Source: Gordonia sp. OPL2 (GTDB lineage Bacteria > Actinomycetota > Actinomycetes > Mycobacteriales > Mycobacteriaceae). Taken from it: DNA of 64,000 bases. A program made the translations under genes and the position numbers. The notes beneath the pieces were generated by a model. The model did no database searches, was not told the origin of the DNA, and saw only the letters and a list, made by a program, of their open reading frames with translations. Below are positions 1 through 8,314 of this stretch, piece after piece. The stretch spans positions 62,001-126,000 of the forward strand of contig NZ_RKME01000004.1 of NCBI RefSeq assembly GCF_003797825.1, given 5' to 3'. The stretch's first letter is position 1, and the number at the start of each line of letters is the position of its first letter.

Positions 1-1817
1 AGGATCTCGGCAGCAGCAACGGCACCTACGTCGATGGCGATCGCATCGCCCACGCTCGCCTGGCCGCCGGGACCACGATCACCATCGGCAACACCGACTT
101 CCTCGTCTCCGGACGCGCCCTCGTCCGCCGACCGGCGCAGCGGATCGCCGCGCCCGGGGGCGGCGGGCTCCATGTGCGAGGTGTCGGACTGACCGTCGAC
201 GGTGGTAAGCGACTGCTCGACGACATCGAATTCACTGCTCGGCCCGGCACAGTGACCGCGGTGATCGGGCCGTCCGGTGCCGGCAAGTCGACGGTGTCGA
301 GCATCGCAGCCGGGATCGTCCGGCCGACCGAGGGGGCGGTCTGCTTCGAGGGCCACGACGTCCATGCCGATTACGACGCCCTGCGCACCCGTATCGGGAT
401 GGTGCCGCAGCAAGACGTGTTGCACCACAAGCTGACCCTGCGTCAGGCGCTGGGGTTCGCCGCCGAACTACGCCTGCCACCGGATCTGTCCGACGACGAC
501 CGCCGCGCGGTGATCGCCGATGTCCTGACCGAGCTGCAACTGCTCGACCACGTCGACACCCGCATCGACAAACTGTCCGGGGGACAACGCAAACGGGCTT
601 CGGTGGCCATGGAACTGCTCACCGGACCCTCTCTCCTGATCCTCGACGAACCGACGTCCGGCCTGGACCCGGCGTTGGACCGGCAGGTCATGGCGTCCCT
701 GCGACGTCTCGCCGATGCGGGCCGCGTGGTACTCGTCGTGACCCATTCGCTCACCCATCTCGCCATGTGCGATCAGGTCCTCCTGCTGGCTCCCGGCGGC
801 CGAACCGCGTATCTGGGTTCACCCGAGGGTGTCTCGGCCGCGATGGGCACCGGCGACTGGGCGGAGATCTTCGCGCACGTGTCGGCATATCCGTCGGACG
901 CACACCGAGAACATCTGCGACGCAGCGGGTCCTGCGCAGGAGCGCGAGATCCCGCACTGCGATCTGGTTCCGACCGGGCCGGGCGTCTCACCGCAGCACC
1001 GCAGTCAGGTGTCATCCGCCAATGCAGTACCGTCGCGCGACGTCACTGTCGCGTGATCCTCGCCGACCCTGGCTATCTCGGCTTCCTTGCAGTGATGCCC
1101 GTCGTTCTGGGACTGCTCACATTGGTGATTCCCGGTTCGGTCGGATTCGGTGTGAACCGCGTCGCGGACACGGCAGGTGAAGCACTGCAGATCCTGGTGA
1201 TCCTGGTGATCGGTGCAACCTTCATGGGCACCGCGATCACCGTGCGGGATCTGGTGGGGGAGCGTGACATCTTCGAGCGTGAGCGTGCCGTCGGACTCCG
1301 GCCCGACGCCTACCTCGCCGCGAAGATCGTCGTCTACGTCGCCGTGGTCGCTCTGCAGACTGCGGTGATGATTACGATCACCTATCTCGGCAAAGGGATG
1401 CCGACGGCAGGCGTCGTCGGGTTCGCGCCGCTCGAGCTCGTTGTGTCGCTTTCTGCGATCGGTGCCGTCGGAGTACTTGTCGGCCTGGCGATCTCGGTGA
1501 CCGTCCGGTCCACCGAGCAGACCATGCCGCCGCTGGTGATCCTGGTGATCTCTCAGCTCGTGTTCAGTGGCGGACTGTTCCGCCTCACCACGCCGGGTCT
1601 GGCGCAGCTGTCCTGGTTGTTCCCGTCGTACTGGGGATACGCGACCTCGGCCGGTGCCGTCGACCTCACCGCGATCGCTCCGTTGGCTCCGCAGACCGCA
1701 GGGGCGGCCATCTGGGAGCCGACTCTGCTGAACGCAACTCTCGGTTACAGTGTCCTGCTGCTGATGTCGGTGGTGTTGGTCAGTTACACGGTCGGGCGGT
1801 TGACGCGGGAGCGGTGA
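1..1817 (+). CDS. FHA domain-ABC transporter fusion, 5' truncated (Rv1747-like exporter)
   Basis: The reading frame is open from base 3, so the start lies outside the window; 604 residues are visible. The first ~30 residues are the end of an FHA domain (DLGSSNGTYVDG, the phosphothreonine-binding loop). An ABC ATPase follows at about residues 57-275, with Walker A GPSGAGKST, signature LSGGQRKR and Walker B LLILDEPTSGLD. An ABC-2 type membrane domain with about six hydrophobic segments fills the C-terminus. FHA-ABC-TM fusions of this kind match M. tuberculosis Rv1747, an exporter regulated by Ser/Thr kinases through its FHA domain. Substrate cannot be read from the sequence. The gene converges on the DUF3089 gene with a 22-nt gap. 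A GTG at 174 is internal and not the start. Confidence 0.9.
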   Translation, partial: DLGSSNGTYVDGDRIAHARLAAGTTITIGNTDFLVSGRALVRRPAQRIAAPGGGGLHVRGVGLTVDGGKRLLDDIEFTARPGTVTAVIGPSGAGKSTVSSIAAGIVRPTEGAVCFEGHDVHADYDALRTRIGMVPQQDVLHHKLTLRQALGFAAELRLPPDLSDDDRRAVIADVLTELQLLDHVDTRIDKLSGGQRKRASVAMELLTGPSLLILDEPTSGLDPALDRQVMASLRRLADAGRVVLVVTHSLTHLAMCDQVLLLAPGGRTAYLGSPEGVSAAMGTGDWAEIFAHVSAYPSDAHREHLRRSGSCAGARDPALRSGSDRAGRLTAAPQSGVIRQCSTVARRHCRVILADPGYLGFLAVMPVVLGLLTLVIPGSVGFGVNRVADTAGEALQILVILVIGATFMGTAITVRDLVGERDIFERERAVGLRPDAYLAAKIVVYVAVVALQTAVMITITYLGKGMPTAGVVGFAPLELVVSLSAIGAVGVLVGLAISVTVRSTEQTMPPLVILVISQLVFSGGLFRLTTPGLAQLSWLFPSYWGYATSAGAVDLTAIAPLAPQTAGAAIWEPTLLNATLGYSVLLLMSVVLVSYTVGRLTRER

Positions 1818-1839
1818 CCCACGGATGCGTCGCCGAGCC

Positions 1840-3039
1840 TCAGTGAGTGTCGGCCAGCCAGGACTTTGCCTGCCGAGACGCGATGTCGACGAGTCGGTCC
1901 AGGCCGAAGTTGACGTCGATGACATGCGTGTCGAACAGTGGGATCTCATTGAGAGCTTGCGGCCGGGTCATCGTGATGTGGTACTGCCGATAGCCGTTCA
2001 CCTCTGCACATCGTCCGACGCCACGCCCGCGACCCGTCGTCCAGGTCGTCGACGACGTCGGCCACGCACCTGGGGCGGCCGTGTACGCCACGAAGGCGGC
2101 GAGGATTCCGGTGGGATAGGGTGCGCTGGGTACGGTGATGCCGACGGGGTCGTCGTTGCCGCTGATGACCGCGGGATCGGTGCAGGCAACCGCGTATCGC
2201 GGTCCCATGGGCAATCCTGCTCGCAGGGAGGCGATGTCAAGTGTGCTGTTGCCGAACAACGACAGTGGTGGCGGCACGATATTGTTCGAATAGGCGGTGA
2301 CACAGCGATACTGATATCGCTGTGTGCAGATGGGAATCCGCGTGAAGTCACCGCCGACGGTGCTGCCGCGCTCGGTGGTCACGTTGCCACCCATCACGAA
2401 CGCCCCGGCCAGGCGGCTTCGCACCTGCGGGCGAGGATCGATCTGTTCACGGATCAGCTTCCGGAGCAGGAAGGCACCCTGTGAGTGACCGATGAGAATC
2501 ACACCGCGGCCCGTGTCCTGGTGCGACAGAAAAGCGTTCCACGCGTCAAGCACATCGCGGTAGGCGACGGAGAAGGGTTCGGTGTAGCCGAGATTGACCA
2601 GGAGGGTCCCGGGAAAGGACGCCTGCCGGTACACGGGAGCGTACATTCGGCAGATCCGGTTGAACCGAGCACCCTGCAGGCTCGTCGCAGCGCGGATCTC
2701 GGGGGAGGCAACGCGTTCCGCGTTCGGGGTCAGCGAGTGGGTCGCCGTCCCGTAGACGAAGAAGCAGTCGACGGACTTGTCGGGATCAGTGACCGGCGGT
2801 GGTGAGGTCACGGCGCCGGTCAGCAGATCGGTGGTGTCCTGCGGCAGATCGCACGGGTCCGACGGCACGGCGGGACTACACAACCAGATGGTCGTCGAGG
2901 GTGCGGGTTCGGCGAAGGTCGCACCGCCGCCGCTCGCGAGAAGGGCTGAGGTGAGACAGATGGCGAGCACGGTGATCGGGCGACGCCATCGGCGTGTCGT
3001 TGAACGTCTGCTCGAACTGATGGATTTGTGGCTCCGCAT
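1840..3039 (-). CDS. Secreted DUF3089 alpha/beta-hydrolase (lipase-like)
   Basis: 399 residues. The N-terminus is basic (SRRSTTRRWRRP) followed by a hydrophobic stretch ending near AEPAPS, a typical Sec signal peptide, so the enzyme is probably exported or surface-anchored. The nucleophile elbow GHSQGA lies near residue 200, and a late His is present in FDTHVIDVN. The order and spacing (DCFFVYGTATHS near the start, VILIGHSQGAFLL, then VMGGNV) match DUF3089 esterases. Substrate is unknown; lipid esters of the envelope are plausible but inferred. The start ATG is preceded by GGGGAGA at good spacing. It is monocistronic as far as can be seen, convergent with the ABC exporter. About 200 nt upstream of it hold no recognisable gene. 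Confidence 0.8.
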   Translation of the reverse strand: MRSHKSISSSRRSTTRRWRRPITVLAICLTSALLASGGGATFAEPAPSTTIWLCSPAVPSDPCDLPQDTTDLLTGAVTSPPPVTDPDKSVDCFFVYGTATHSLTPNAERVASPEIRAATSLQGARFNRICRMYAPVYRQASFPGTLLVNLGYTEPFSVAYRDVLDAWNAFLSHQDTGRGVILIGHSQGAFLLRKLIREQIDPRPQVRSRLAGAFVMGGNVTTERGSTVGGDFTRIPICTQRYQYRCVTAYSNNIVPPPLSLFGNSTLDIASLRAGLPMGPRYAVACTDPAVISGNDDPVGITVPSAPYPTGILAAFVAYTAAPGAWPTSSTTWTTGRGRGVGRCAEVNGYRQYHITMTRPQALNEIPLFDTHVIDVNFGLDRLVDIASRQAKSWLADTH

Positions 3040-3238
3040 GGTCAGTTCTCCCCATGGCGATCATCACCCGGCCGCGGCGGCCGCACCGGGTCGTCGCGCA
3101 TGATTCGGCGTAGTTCGGCGTCGACGACGCCGTCTCCCACTCATCCGCGTCAGCACCGCCAGGTCGAGAGCTGCGGTAATGACATCGACCATGGTCCTAC
3201 AGAAGACGGTCGCCCGTACAGCGATTGTCCGAACAGGA

Positions 3239-3270
3239 AGGCCCCGGACACCTTTCGGTGACCGGGGCCT
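3239..3270 (-). terminator. Hairpin downstream of the calcium-repeat gene
   Basis: A near-perfect stem, 13 of 14 pairs, with a TTTC loop. The outer arm is AGGCCCCGG / CCGGGGCCT. It begins 12 nt after the stop codon of the minus-strand gene that ends at 3283. No long T tract follows, as is common for actinobacterial terminators. Confidence 0.6.
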
Positions 3271-3282
3271 CGGCTGTGACCT

Positions 3283-3927
3283 TCAGAGAACGGTGTCGTC
3301 GTATCCGCTGCTCGGCTCGTCCTGTGACGGGGTGTCGTCGCCGTAGGACGGCGAATCATGATCGTACGACGGCGAATCGTCGTAGGACGGTGAGTCGCCG
3401 GAGCGCGAGTCGATCTGGCCGTCACCATCGGTGTCGGCGGCGTACCGGTCGACCTTGCCGTCGCCGTCGGTGTCGAATCCGAAGCGGTCGAGGCGACCGT
3501 CGCCGTCGCTGTCGACACCGATCGCGTCGGCCTTGCCGTCGTGATTGCTGTCGACGATCACGGTGTCCGGGTCGCCGTCACGGTCGGTGTCGAGGGTGGA
3601 GGCCACGACGCGACCGTCCTCGACGGTGTCGACCTGGGTGATGTCGCCCGAGCGGTCGAGGTGGACGATCTTGTCCGCCTCGCCGTCGTCGTCGAGATCC
3701 TTGGCCACCAGCACGCCGCCGTTCGGGCCCTCCTTGGCGGCGGTGTCGATTCGGCCGTCGCCGTCGGTGTCGGCCTCGACCAGGGTCACGTTGCCGGACG
3801 CGTCGTAGTGGACGTACACATCGTTGCCCTGTGCGTCCGTGGTGTGCCGGACCTGGTCGTCGCCGGTCCGCGGGGTCGAGCCGGCAGGGGCGGTGGAGGT
3901 GTAGTCGGAGGTCGGGTTGCCGCTCAT
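3283..3927 (-). CDS. Acidic protein with tandem calcium-binding (DxDxDG) repeats
   Basis: 214 residues starting MSGNPTSDYT; the start is chosen because GAAAGG lies 8 nt upstream and the reading frame beyond it has no family features. The middle carries about ten copies of a short Asp-rich loop such as DTDGDGRID, DLDDDGEAD, DSNHDGKAD and DTDGDGQID, spaced about 12-18 residues. This is the EF-hand/thrombospondin-type-3 calcium-loop pattern. The C-terminus is a low-complexity Ser-Pro-Ser-Tyr-Asp tail (DSPSYDD repeated). No signal peptide is visible. It is divergent from the Asp/His-rich gene at 4111 and probably binds divalent metal. A specific function is not known. Confidence 0.7.
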   Translation of the reverse strand: MSGNPTSDYTSTAPAGSTPRTGDDQVRHTTDAQGNDVYVHYDASGNVTLVEADTDGDGRIDTAAKEGPNGGVLVAKDLDDDGEADKIVHLDRSGDITQVDTVEDGRVVASTLDTDRDGDPDTVIVDSNHDGKADAIGVDSDGDGRLDRFGFDTDGDGKVDRYAADTDGDGQIDSRSGDSPSYDDSPSYDHDSPSYGDDTPSQDEPSSGYDDTVL

Positions 3928-3935
3928 GGCGTGGC

Positions 3936-3967
3936 CTTTCGGTCGAGGTGTTCGAGCTTGTCGAAAG
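3936..3967. repeat. REP-like inverted repeat in the 5' leader of the calcium-repeat gene
   Basis: CTTTCG and CGAAAG are outer inverted arms around GTCGAGG and TTCGAGCTTG. I recall similar short palindromes as dispersed repeats in Gordonia and Rhodococcus, but this needs a genome-wide count. It overlaps the ribosome-binding site of the minus-strand gene starting at 3927, so it could form structure in that leader. Confidence 0.45.
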
Positions 3968-4110
3968 TCTGACGCATCCCGGTGCCGGGAATGTTCCACC
4001 GAACGAAGGGTTTTCTTCGGGAACTTTTCCGGGCTTCCGTAGCATCGAACCCTGTGACCGGCCATCATGTCGATGGCGGCAACGACCAACACTCGATCGG
4101 AGGTCACCAT

Positions 4111-4566
4111 ATGCAGGAGAAGGAGCCGTCGATTCTGGCTTCGCTCGGCATCGACCCCACCGTCATCACGCCCCCTCCACCGGACCATGTCTGGGATTCG
4201 GCGGTGCAAGCGGCGTTCGACCCGTCCGCGGTGGCCGACCCGGACACCGTCCCCGACATGGACGACACCCCCGCCGACGCCCCCTCCACCGACGACGACC
4301 TCGAAGGCCTCGTCGTCGACGACCCGGACCACGGCGACGGCCACACGCAGCAGGCGGGCCACACCGGTGATGCTCATTTCGGGGACGTCCCTGCCGGCCC
4401 CGGCACCGGCGACGGTGGGGACGACACCGGGGGCCCGACCGATTCTGCCGATCACGGCGACATCCACGGCGATGACCCGCACCTCGATGACACCGGCGGG
4501 TATGACGATCACGCACAGCACGACCACGACTTCGGCCAGGACCACGATGCCGGCCACGACATCTGA
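4111..4566 (+). CDS. Small Asp/His-rich acidic protein upstream of an ECF sigma factor
   Basis: 151 residues starting MQEKEPSILASLGIDPTV. The ATG at 4111 is chosen because GGAGG ends about 7 nt upstream. The first ~45 residues look like a folded or helical segment (DHVWDSAVQAAF). The rest is dominated by Asp, His, Gly and Thr, with repeated HGD, DDTGG and DHD strings, and it ends GHDI. No transmembrane segment or signal peptide is seen. The stop is 18 nt before the ECF sigma factor, so they are probably co-transcribed. The composition suggests metal binding. It could be a regulator of the sigma factor, but it lacks the ZAS HxxxCxxC motif, so that is only inference. Confidence 0.65.
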   Translation: MQEKEPSILASLGIDPTVITPPPPDHVWDSAVQAAFDPSAVADPDTVPDMDDTPADAPSTDDDLEGLVVDDPDHGDGHTQQAGHTGDAHFGDVPAGPGTGDGGDDTGGPTDSADHGDIHGDDPHLDDTGGYDDHAQHDHDFGQDHDAGHDI

Positions 4567-4584
4567 ATCGGGTTGGGAGAGCTG

Positions 4585-5136
4585 ATGGACGAGGCAGTCC
4601 TGCTGCTACGGGCCCGCGACGGCGACCAGCACGCCTTCGCCGAGCTCGTCGGTGCGCACCGCAACCAGGTGTGGGCGGTGTGCCTGAACATCTGCACCAA
4701 TCCGCACGATGCCGAGGATGCCCTCCAGAACACACTCGTCGCGGCGTGGCAGAACCTGCACAAGTTCCGTGGAGAGGCGCGCTTCTCCACGTGGATTCAC
4801 CGGATCGCCGCCAACAACGCGCTGTCCATCGTCCGACGACGCAAGGCCAACACCCAGTTGACCGACTTCACCGACCCCGACCAGCCGGTCGAACTGGTCG
4901 ACGACGACGGCCCGGCCTTCGACGACCGCGTCGCGCTACGAGATGCCGTCCACGACGCGCTGGCCCAGTTGTCCGACGAGTTCCGGGAAGCCGTCGTATT
5001 GCGCGAGTTCGGCGACCTCACCTACGCCGACATCGCTGCGCAACAAGGGGTTCCGGTACAGACGGTGAAATCGCGGTTGAACCGGGCGCGAACGCAGCTC
5101 GCCGAGATCATGAAGGATCGGATCGGCGCGCCGTAG
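4585..5136 (+). CDS. ECF-family RNA polymerase sigma factor
   Basis: 183 residues starting MDEAVLLLRARDGDQHAF; GGGAGAG precedes this ATG, while a TTG 12 nt upstream has no ribosome-binding site. Region 2 is at about residues 10-80 (FAELVGAHRNQVWAVCLNIC, DAEDALQNTLVAAW, FSTWIHRIAANNAL) and region 4 at about 125-175 (FREAVVLREFGDLTYADIA, PVQTVKSRLNRAR). The length is normal for the ECF group. No anti-sigma gene with a ZAS or membrane domain lies next to it; the only companion is the Asp/His-rich protein upstream. Its 3' end overlaps the convergent GNAT gene by 29 bp. Confidence 0.92.
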   Translation: MDEAVLLLRARDGDQHAFAELVGAHRNQVWAVCLNICTNPHDAEDALQNTLVAAWQNLHKFRGEARFSTWIHRIAANNALSIVRRRKANTQLTDFTDPDQPVELVDDDGPAFDDRVALRDAVHDALAQLSDEFREAVVLREFGDLTYADIAAQQGVPVQTVKSRLNRARTQLAEIMKDRIGAP

Positions 5137-5608
5137 GGTCATCTCCTCCTCGATCGGGTGGGCCCTCCAACTCTTTCGCCATATACACCCGATCGAATCC
5201 GTCCTCGCGTCGGCGCCCGGTCTCGGCGTAGCCGAATCTCGCGTACAGCGCCAGGTTCTCGGTCATCAGTGCGTTCGTGTAGAGCCGCACCTGCCGATGG
5301 CCGAGATCGGTGGCTCGTCGCTCCGCGTGCTCGAGCAGTCGCCGACCGAATCCTCGACCCTGCGCGGTCGGCGAGATGGCCACGTTCTCGATCAGCAGGT
5401 GATCGGGCATGGGGACGAGCACGATCACGCCGACCAGGACGCCCCCGTCGACCAGCACTTCGATGTGATCGGTCGTGGTGAGCAGGTCCTCGTAGTCGAC
5501 GGTCATGGGCGCCGGCTCACGACCCAAGCGTTCGACGTAGGGCTGGTAGGCGGACTGCACGACTGCCTGGACGGACGTGATGTCTCCCGTGTTCGCCGGT
5601 CTGATCAT
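5108..5608 (-). CDS. GNAT-family N-acetyltransferase
   Basis: 166 residues beginning MIRPANTGDITSV, the usual GNAT opening. The acetyl-CoA-binding motif A is IENVAISPTAQGRGFGRRLLEHAERRA without gaps, containing QGRGFG. Motif B ALYARFGYAETGRR follows. The substrate cannot be assigned. The C-terminal ~20 residues are hydrophilic and overlap the convergent sigma-factor gene by 29 bp, so the two transcripts are complementary at their 3' ends. Confidence 0.85.
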   Translation of the reverse strand: MIRPANTGDITSVQAVVQSAYQPYVERLGREPAPMTVDYEDLLTTTDHIEVLVDGGVLVGVIVLVPMPDHLLIENVAISPTAQGRGFGRRLLEHAERRATDLGHRQVRLYTNALMTENLALYARFGYAETGRRREDGFDRVYMAKELEGPPDRGGDDPTARRSDPS

Positions 5609-5674
5609 CGATCCAGGATGACAGCCGGTCGCCGGCCGGAAGTTGACATGAGGATCACCGCTGACGGGTGGATG

Positions 5675-5689
5675 ACTGGATTATCCAGT
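5675..5689. promoter_or_regulatory. Perfect 6-3-6 dyad, candidate operator
   Basis: ACTGGA-TTA-TCCAGT is a perfect dyad in the 270-bp space between the GNAT and SpoIID genes. It lies about 120 bp upstream of the probable SpoIID promoter and about 65 bp upstream of the GNAT start. Which gene it serves is unclear. Confidence 0.4.
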
Positions 5690-5779
5690 TGTCGGTGCGG
5701 CATCGGTGATGCTGGCGTCGGCGACCCGGGTCACTTCTGTCGCCTCGACGACGCCGAACCCCACAGAACTCGTGACGCG

Positions 5780-5832
5780 GTTGTGACCTCCTGAGGTTGT
5801 CGAGTCGGACAATCGTTAACTATCGTCACAAC
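5780..5832 (+). promoter_or_regulatory. Promoter region of the SpoIID gene with nested inverted repeats
   Basis: A -35 box TTGTCG at 5797-5802 and a -10 box TATCGT at 5821-5826 are separated by 18 bp. The promoter is enclosed by an 8-bp inverted repeat, GTTGTGAC at 5780 and GTCACAAC at 5825, with a second TTGTC/GACAA pair inside. The arrangement would suit a dimeric regulator. No transcript data are available. Confidence 0.45.
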
Positions 5833-5878
5833 AGTCACACGAGTAACACGGTTCGCCCCACGGAAGGCCCTGAAGACG

Positions 5879-7411
5879 TTGGTCAGAGCACGCCCTCGGC
5901 ACACCCGCACCCGATCGCTGTCCCTGGCCGCGATCGGGCTCGCGCCTGTGCTGATCGCGGGCGGTCTGCTCACCGTCGCAGGACCGAGCACCACCACCGA
6001 CAAGGTCACGCTCTCGGCAGGTTCGGAGCTGACGCTGATCGGACATGGTCTCGGGCACGGACGTGGGATGGGGCAGTGGGGTGCGTACGGCTACGCCCGT
6101 AAGGGGTGGTCGGCGACCCAGATCTTGCGCCACTATTACGGCGGCACCACCGCGGGGAAGGTGGACAGACCCGAGATCTCGGTCATCTTGACCGGCAAGA
6201 ACTCGGTGAATGTGCACGCGGACGCCGGGATGCGAGTCGGTGGCCAAGCGGTGGCTCCCGGACAGGCGGTCAGTCTGTCCGGGGCCACGGCCACCATCAC
6301 CACCGGGTGTGGCGGCGCGGTCGTGCGATCGGTGCCTGCGCCCTTCGTCGAGCCGATCAACATGGGACCGAGCCGACCCCCGGCCGAGTTCCTCAAGATG
6401 TGTGGCTCCAATCAAACCTACCGCGGCGCACTCGGTTTCGACGGCGGGCGCGTCGCCAATCGCATCCATATCGACGACTACGTCAAGGGTGTGATCCCCA
6501 AGGAGAGCATGCCGCAGTGGGCCGACTCCGGCGGCGCGGAAGCTCTCAAAGCCCAGGCGGTCGCGGCGCGCACCTATGCGCTCGCGGCGATCGCGGGCGG
6601 CAAGAAGATCGACGATACGCAGAACTCACAGGTATACGGCGGCGTCGCGGGCGAGGACGCGCGTACCAACAGGGCGGCCGACGCCACCGCAGGCCAGATC
6701 CTGCTGCAGGGCGGCAAGCCGGCATTCACCGAGTTCTCCTCGTCCACAGGTGGATTCACCGCTGGTGGTCGCTTCCCGGCGGTGCGCGACGACGGCGACA
6801 CCGCGTCTCCGAATCACAACTGGACCGCCACCGTCAGCGCGGGCAGCGCGGGGTCGGCGTTCGGTGTCGGCGCCCTGCGCAGCCTCGAGGTCGTCGAGGC
6901 CAACGGGCTCGGGCCGGAGAACGGCCGAGCCATCAAGGTCCGAGCCGTCGGATCTGGCGGCACGGTCGAGGTCAGTGGCGAAGAAGCACGCACGCGGCTG
7001 CAGTTGAAGTCGTCGTACTTCTCGATCCGTGGGCAGGCAGCCAAGCCGCGGATCGTCCGTCCCCCGACGGGCCCCGACAGTCCGGGTGGGGGTGGCCTCG
7101 ACCTCGGCAGCCTGATGACGCTGCCCGACCGTCTGCTGCCCGGTTCGTCGCAGCTGCTCAACGTCGGAACCGAGGCGCTCAACGGCAAGTTCGACGACCT
7201 CGGTGGAGTCACCGGGCCGCTAGGACAGGCGATCGGGGTGCCCAACCTGACGCCTGACGGCAACGGCGTCGTCCAACTGTTCCAGCGTGGCCTGATGCTG
7301 TTCAGCCAGAAGACCGGCGCACGGGCCCTTGCCGGACAGGGGCTGGCGGACTACCTTGCGCGTGGAGGTCAACCGGTACTGGGATTCCCGGTGCGGGATC
7401 GGTTGCGCTGA
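5879..7411 (+). CDS. Secreted SpoIID/LytB-domain protein with LGFP-like C-terminus
   Basis: 510 residues from a TTG preceded by GGAAGG. Residues 1-40 form a signal peptide (basic start, then LAAIGLAPVLIAGGLLTVAG). SpoIID features follow: IGHGLGHGRGMGQWGAYGYA near residue 55 and, near 205-235, GVIPKESMP with the expected catalytic Glu and EALKAQAVAARTYA. SpoIID proteins cleave denuded peptidoglycan as lytic transglycosylases, so a wall-remodelling role is likely. The C-terminal ~80 residues, including GQPVLGFPVRDRLR, resemble LGFP repeats found on mycolata wall proteins. Its own promoter lies upstream; the SDR gene follows 49 nt later, possibly in the same transcript. Confidence 0.8.
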   Translation: MVRARPRHTRTRSLSLAAIGLAPVLIAGGLLTVAGPSTTTDKVTLSAGSELTLIGHGLGHGRGMGQWGAYGYARKGWSATQILRHYYGGTTAGKVDRPEISVILTGKNSVNVHADAGMRVGGQAVAPGQAVSLSGATATITTGCGGAVVRSVPAPFVEPINMGPSRPPAEFLKMCGSNQTYRGALGFDGGRVANRIHIDDYVKGVIPKESMPQWADSGGAEALKAQAVAARTYALAAIAGGKKIDDTQNSQVYGGVAGEDARTNRAADATAGQILLQGGKPAFTEFSSSTGGFTAGGRFPAVRDDGDTASPNHNWTATVSAGSAGSAFGVGALRSLEVVEANGLGPENGRAIKVRAVGSGGTVEVSGEEARTRLQLKSSYFSIRGQAAKPRIVRPPTGPDSPGGGGLDLGSLMTLPDRLLPGSSQLLNVGTEALNGKFDDLGGVTGPLGQAIGVPNLTPDGNGVVQLFQRGLMLFSQKTGARALAGQGLADYLARGGQPVLGFPVRDRLR

Positions 7412-7460
7412 GCACCAGCGCGTCGTTCGCCGACCATTCCGCCGACGATGAGGGGGAGAC

Positions 7461-8294
7461 ATGTCTGCACAACGCACAGTGGTGATCACCGGTGCCAGCG
7501 ACGGAATCGGGGCGGTGACCGCGCGCGAGCTCGCCGGAGGTGACGTCGACCTGGTGGTCGTCGGCCGGTCGGCGACGAAACTGGAACCGGTCATCGCCGA
7601 CACCGGTGCGACCGGCTTCACCGCCGACTTCGCGAAGTTCGACGACGTCCGTGCGCTCGCCGGGAAGATCCGTGATCGGGTGGGTCACATCGATGTTCTG
7701 TTGAACAACGCCGGAGGTACCTTCGACCCCTCTCGACGCACCGCCGACGACCATGAGCCGAACTTCCAGATCAATCACCTCGCGCCGTTCTTGCTGACGC
7801 ATCTCCTCCGTGATCGCCTCGCCGCCGCCGAGGGTGGTTCGCTGGTGCTCAACACCTCGAGCATCGGCAACCTCGCCGGACATGTCGATCTGACGGATCT
7901 GGATTATCGACGACGCCGTGCGCTCGAACTGCGTGCCTACGGCACCAGCAAACTGATGAACATCCTGTTCACCCGAGGTATCGCCGAGCGCTGGTCGGAT
8001 GACGGAATACGCTCTGCTGCAGTTCATCCGGGGCCGGTCGCGTCGAGCTTCGGTCGTGACTCGTTCTTCGTCGGACTGCTGTATCGGACTCCCCTGCGCC
8101 ACCTCGCGACGATCACCCCGGAGAAGGGCGCCGAGCCGCTGATCGCGCTCGCCCGTCGCGGCGCGGACCCCGAGATCAACGGCGTGTACTTCTCCCGGCA
8201 TCACGCGAACGGGCGCGAGAACCGCCAGGCGCACGATCAGAACGTGATCGACGGCTTGTGGTCGGCCTCGGCTGATCTGGTCGGTGTGGGCTGA
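7461..8294 (+). CDS. Short-chain dehydrogenase/reductase
   Basis: 277 residues starting MSAQRTVVITGASDGIG, with the NAD(P)-binding TGASDGIG motif. NNAGG is at about residue 80, a Ser in NTSSIGNLAG near 133, and the catalytic YxxxK as YGTSK near 160. The length and the HPGPV motif after the active site are classical for the WW-domain-oxidoreductase/retinol-dehydrogenase-like SDR group. GGGGGAGAC precedes the ATG. Substrate is unknown. Convergent with the DJ-1-like gene with a 20-nt gap. Confidence 0.85.
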   Translation: MSAQRTVVITGASDGIGAVTARELAGGDVDLVVVGRSATKLEPVIADTGATGFTADFAKFDDVRALAGKIRDRVGHIDVLLNNAGGTFDPSRRTADDHEPNFQINHLAPFLLTHLLRDRLAAAEGGSLVLNTSSIGNLAGHVDLTDLDYRRRRALELRAYGTSKLMNILFTRGIAERWSDDGIRSAAVHPGPVASSFGRDSFFVGLLYRTPLRHLATITPEKGAEPLIALARRGADPEINGVYFSRHHANGRENRQAHDQNVIDGLWSASADLVGVG

Positions 8295-8314
8295 CGTCCG
8301 GCAGGTGTTCCGGC

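Noticed and set aside
1005-1949. 314-codon minus-strand frame opposite the ABC exporter
   Set aside because: It lies antisense to the membrane domain of the exporter; composition is His/Asp/Arg-rich and no domain is visible.
3040-3238. Possible small genes between the DUF3089 gene and the calcium-repeat gene
   Set aside because: Frames in this stretch have no ribosome-binding site, are rich in Arg and Pro and match nothing recognisable.
4111-4566. Asp/His-rich protein as a classical zinc anti-sigma factor
   Set aside because: It lacks the HxxxCxxC motif and has no transmembrane segment. Only its position suggests a regulatory link.
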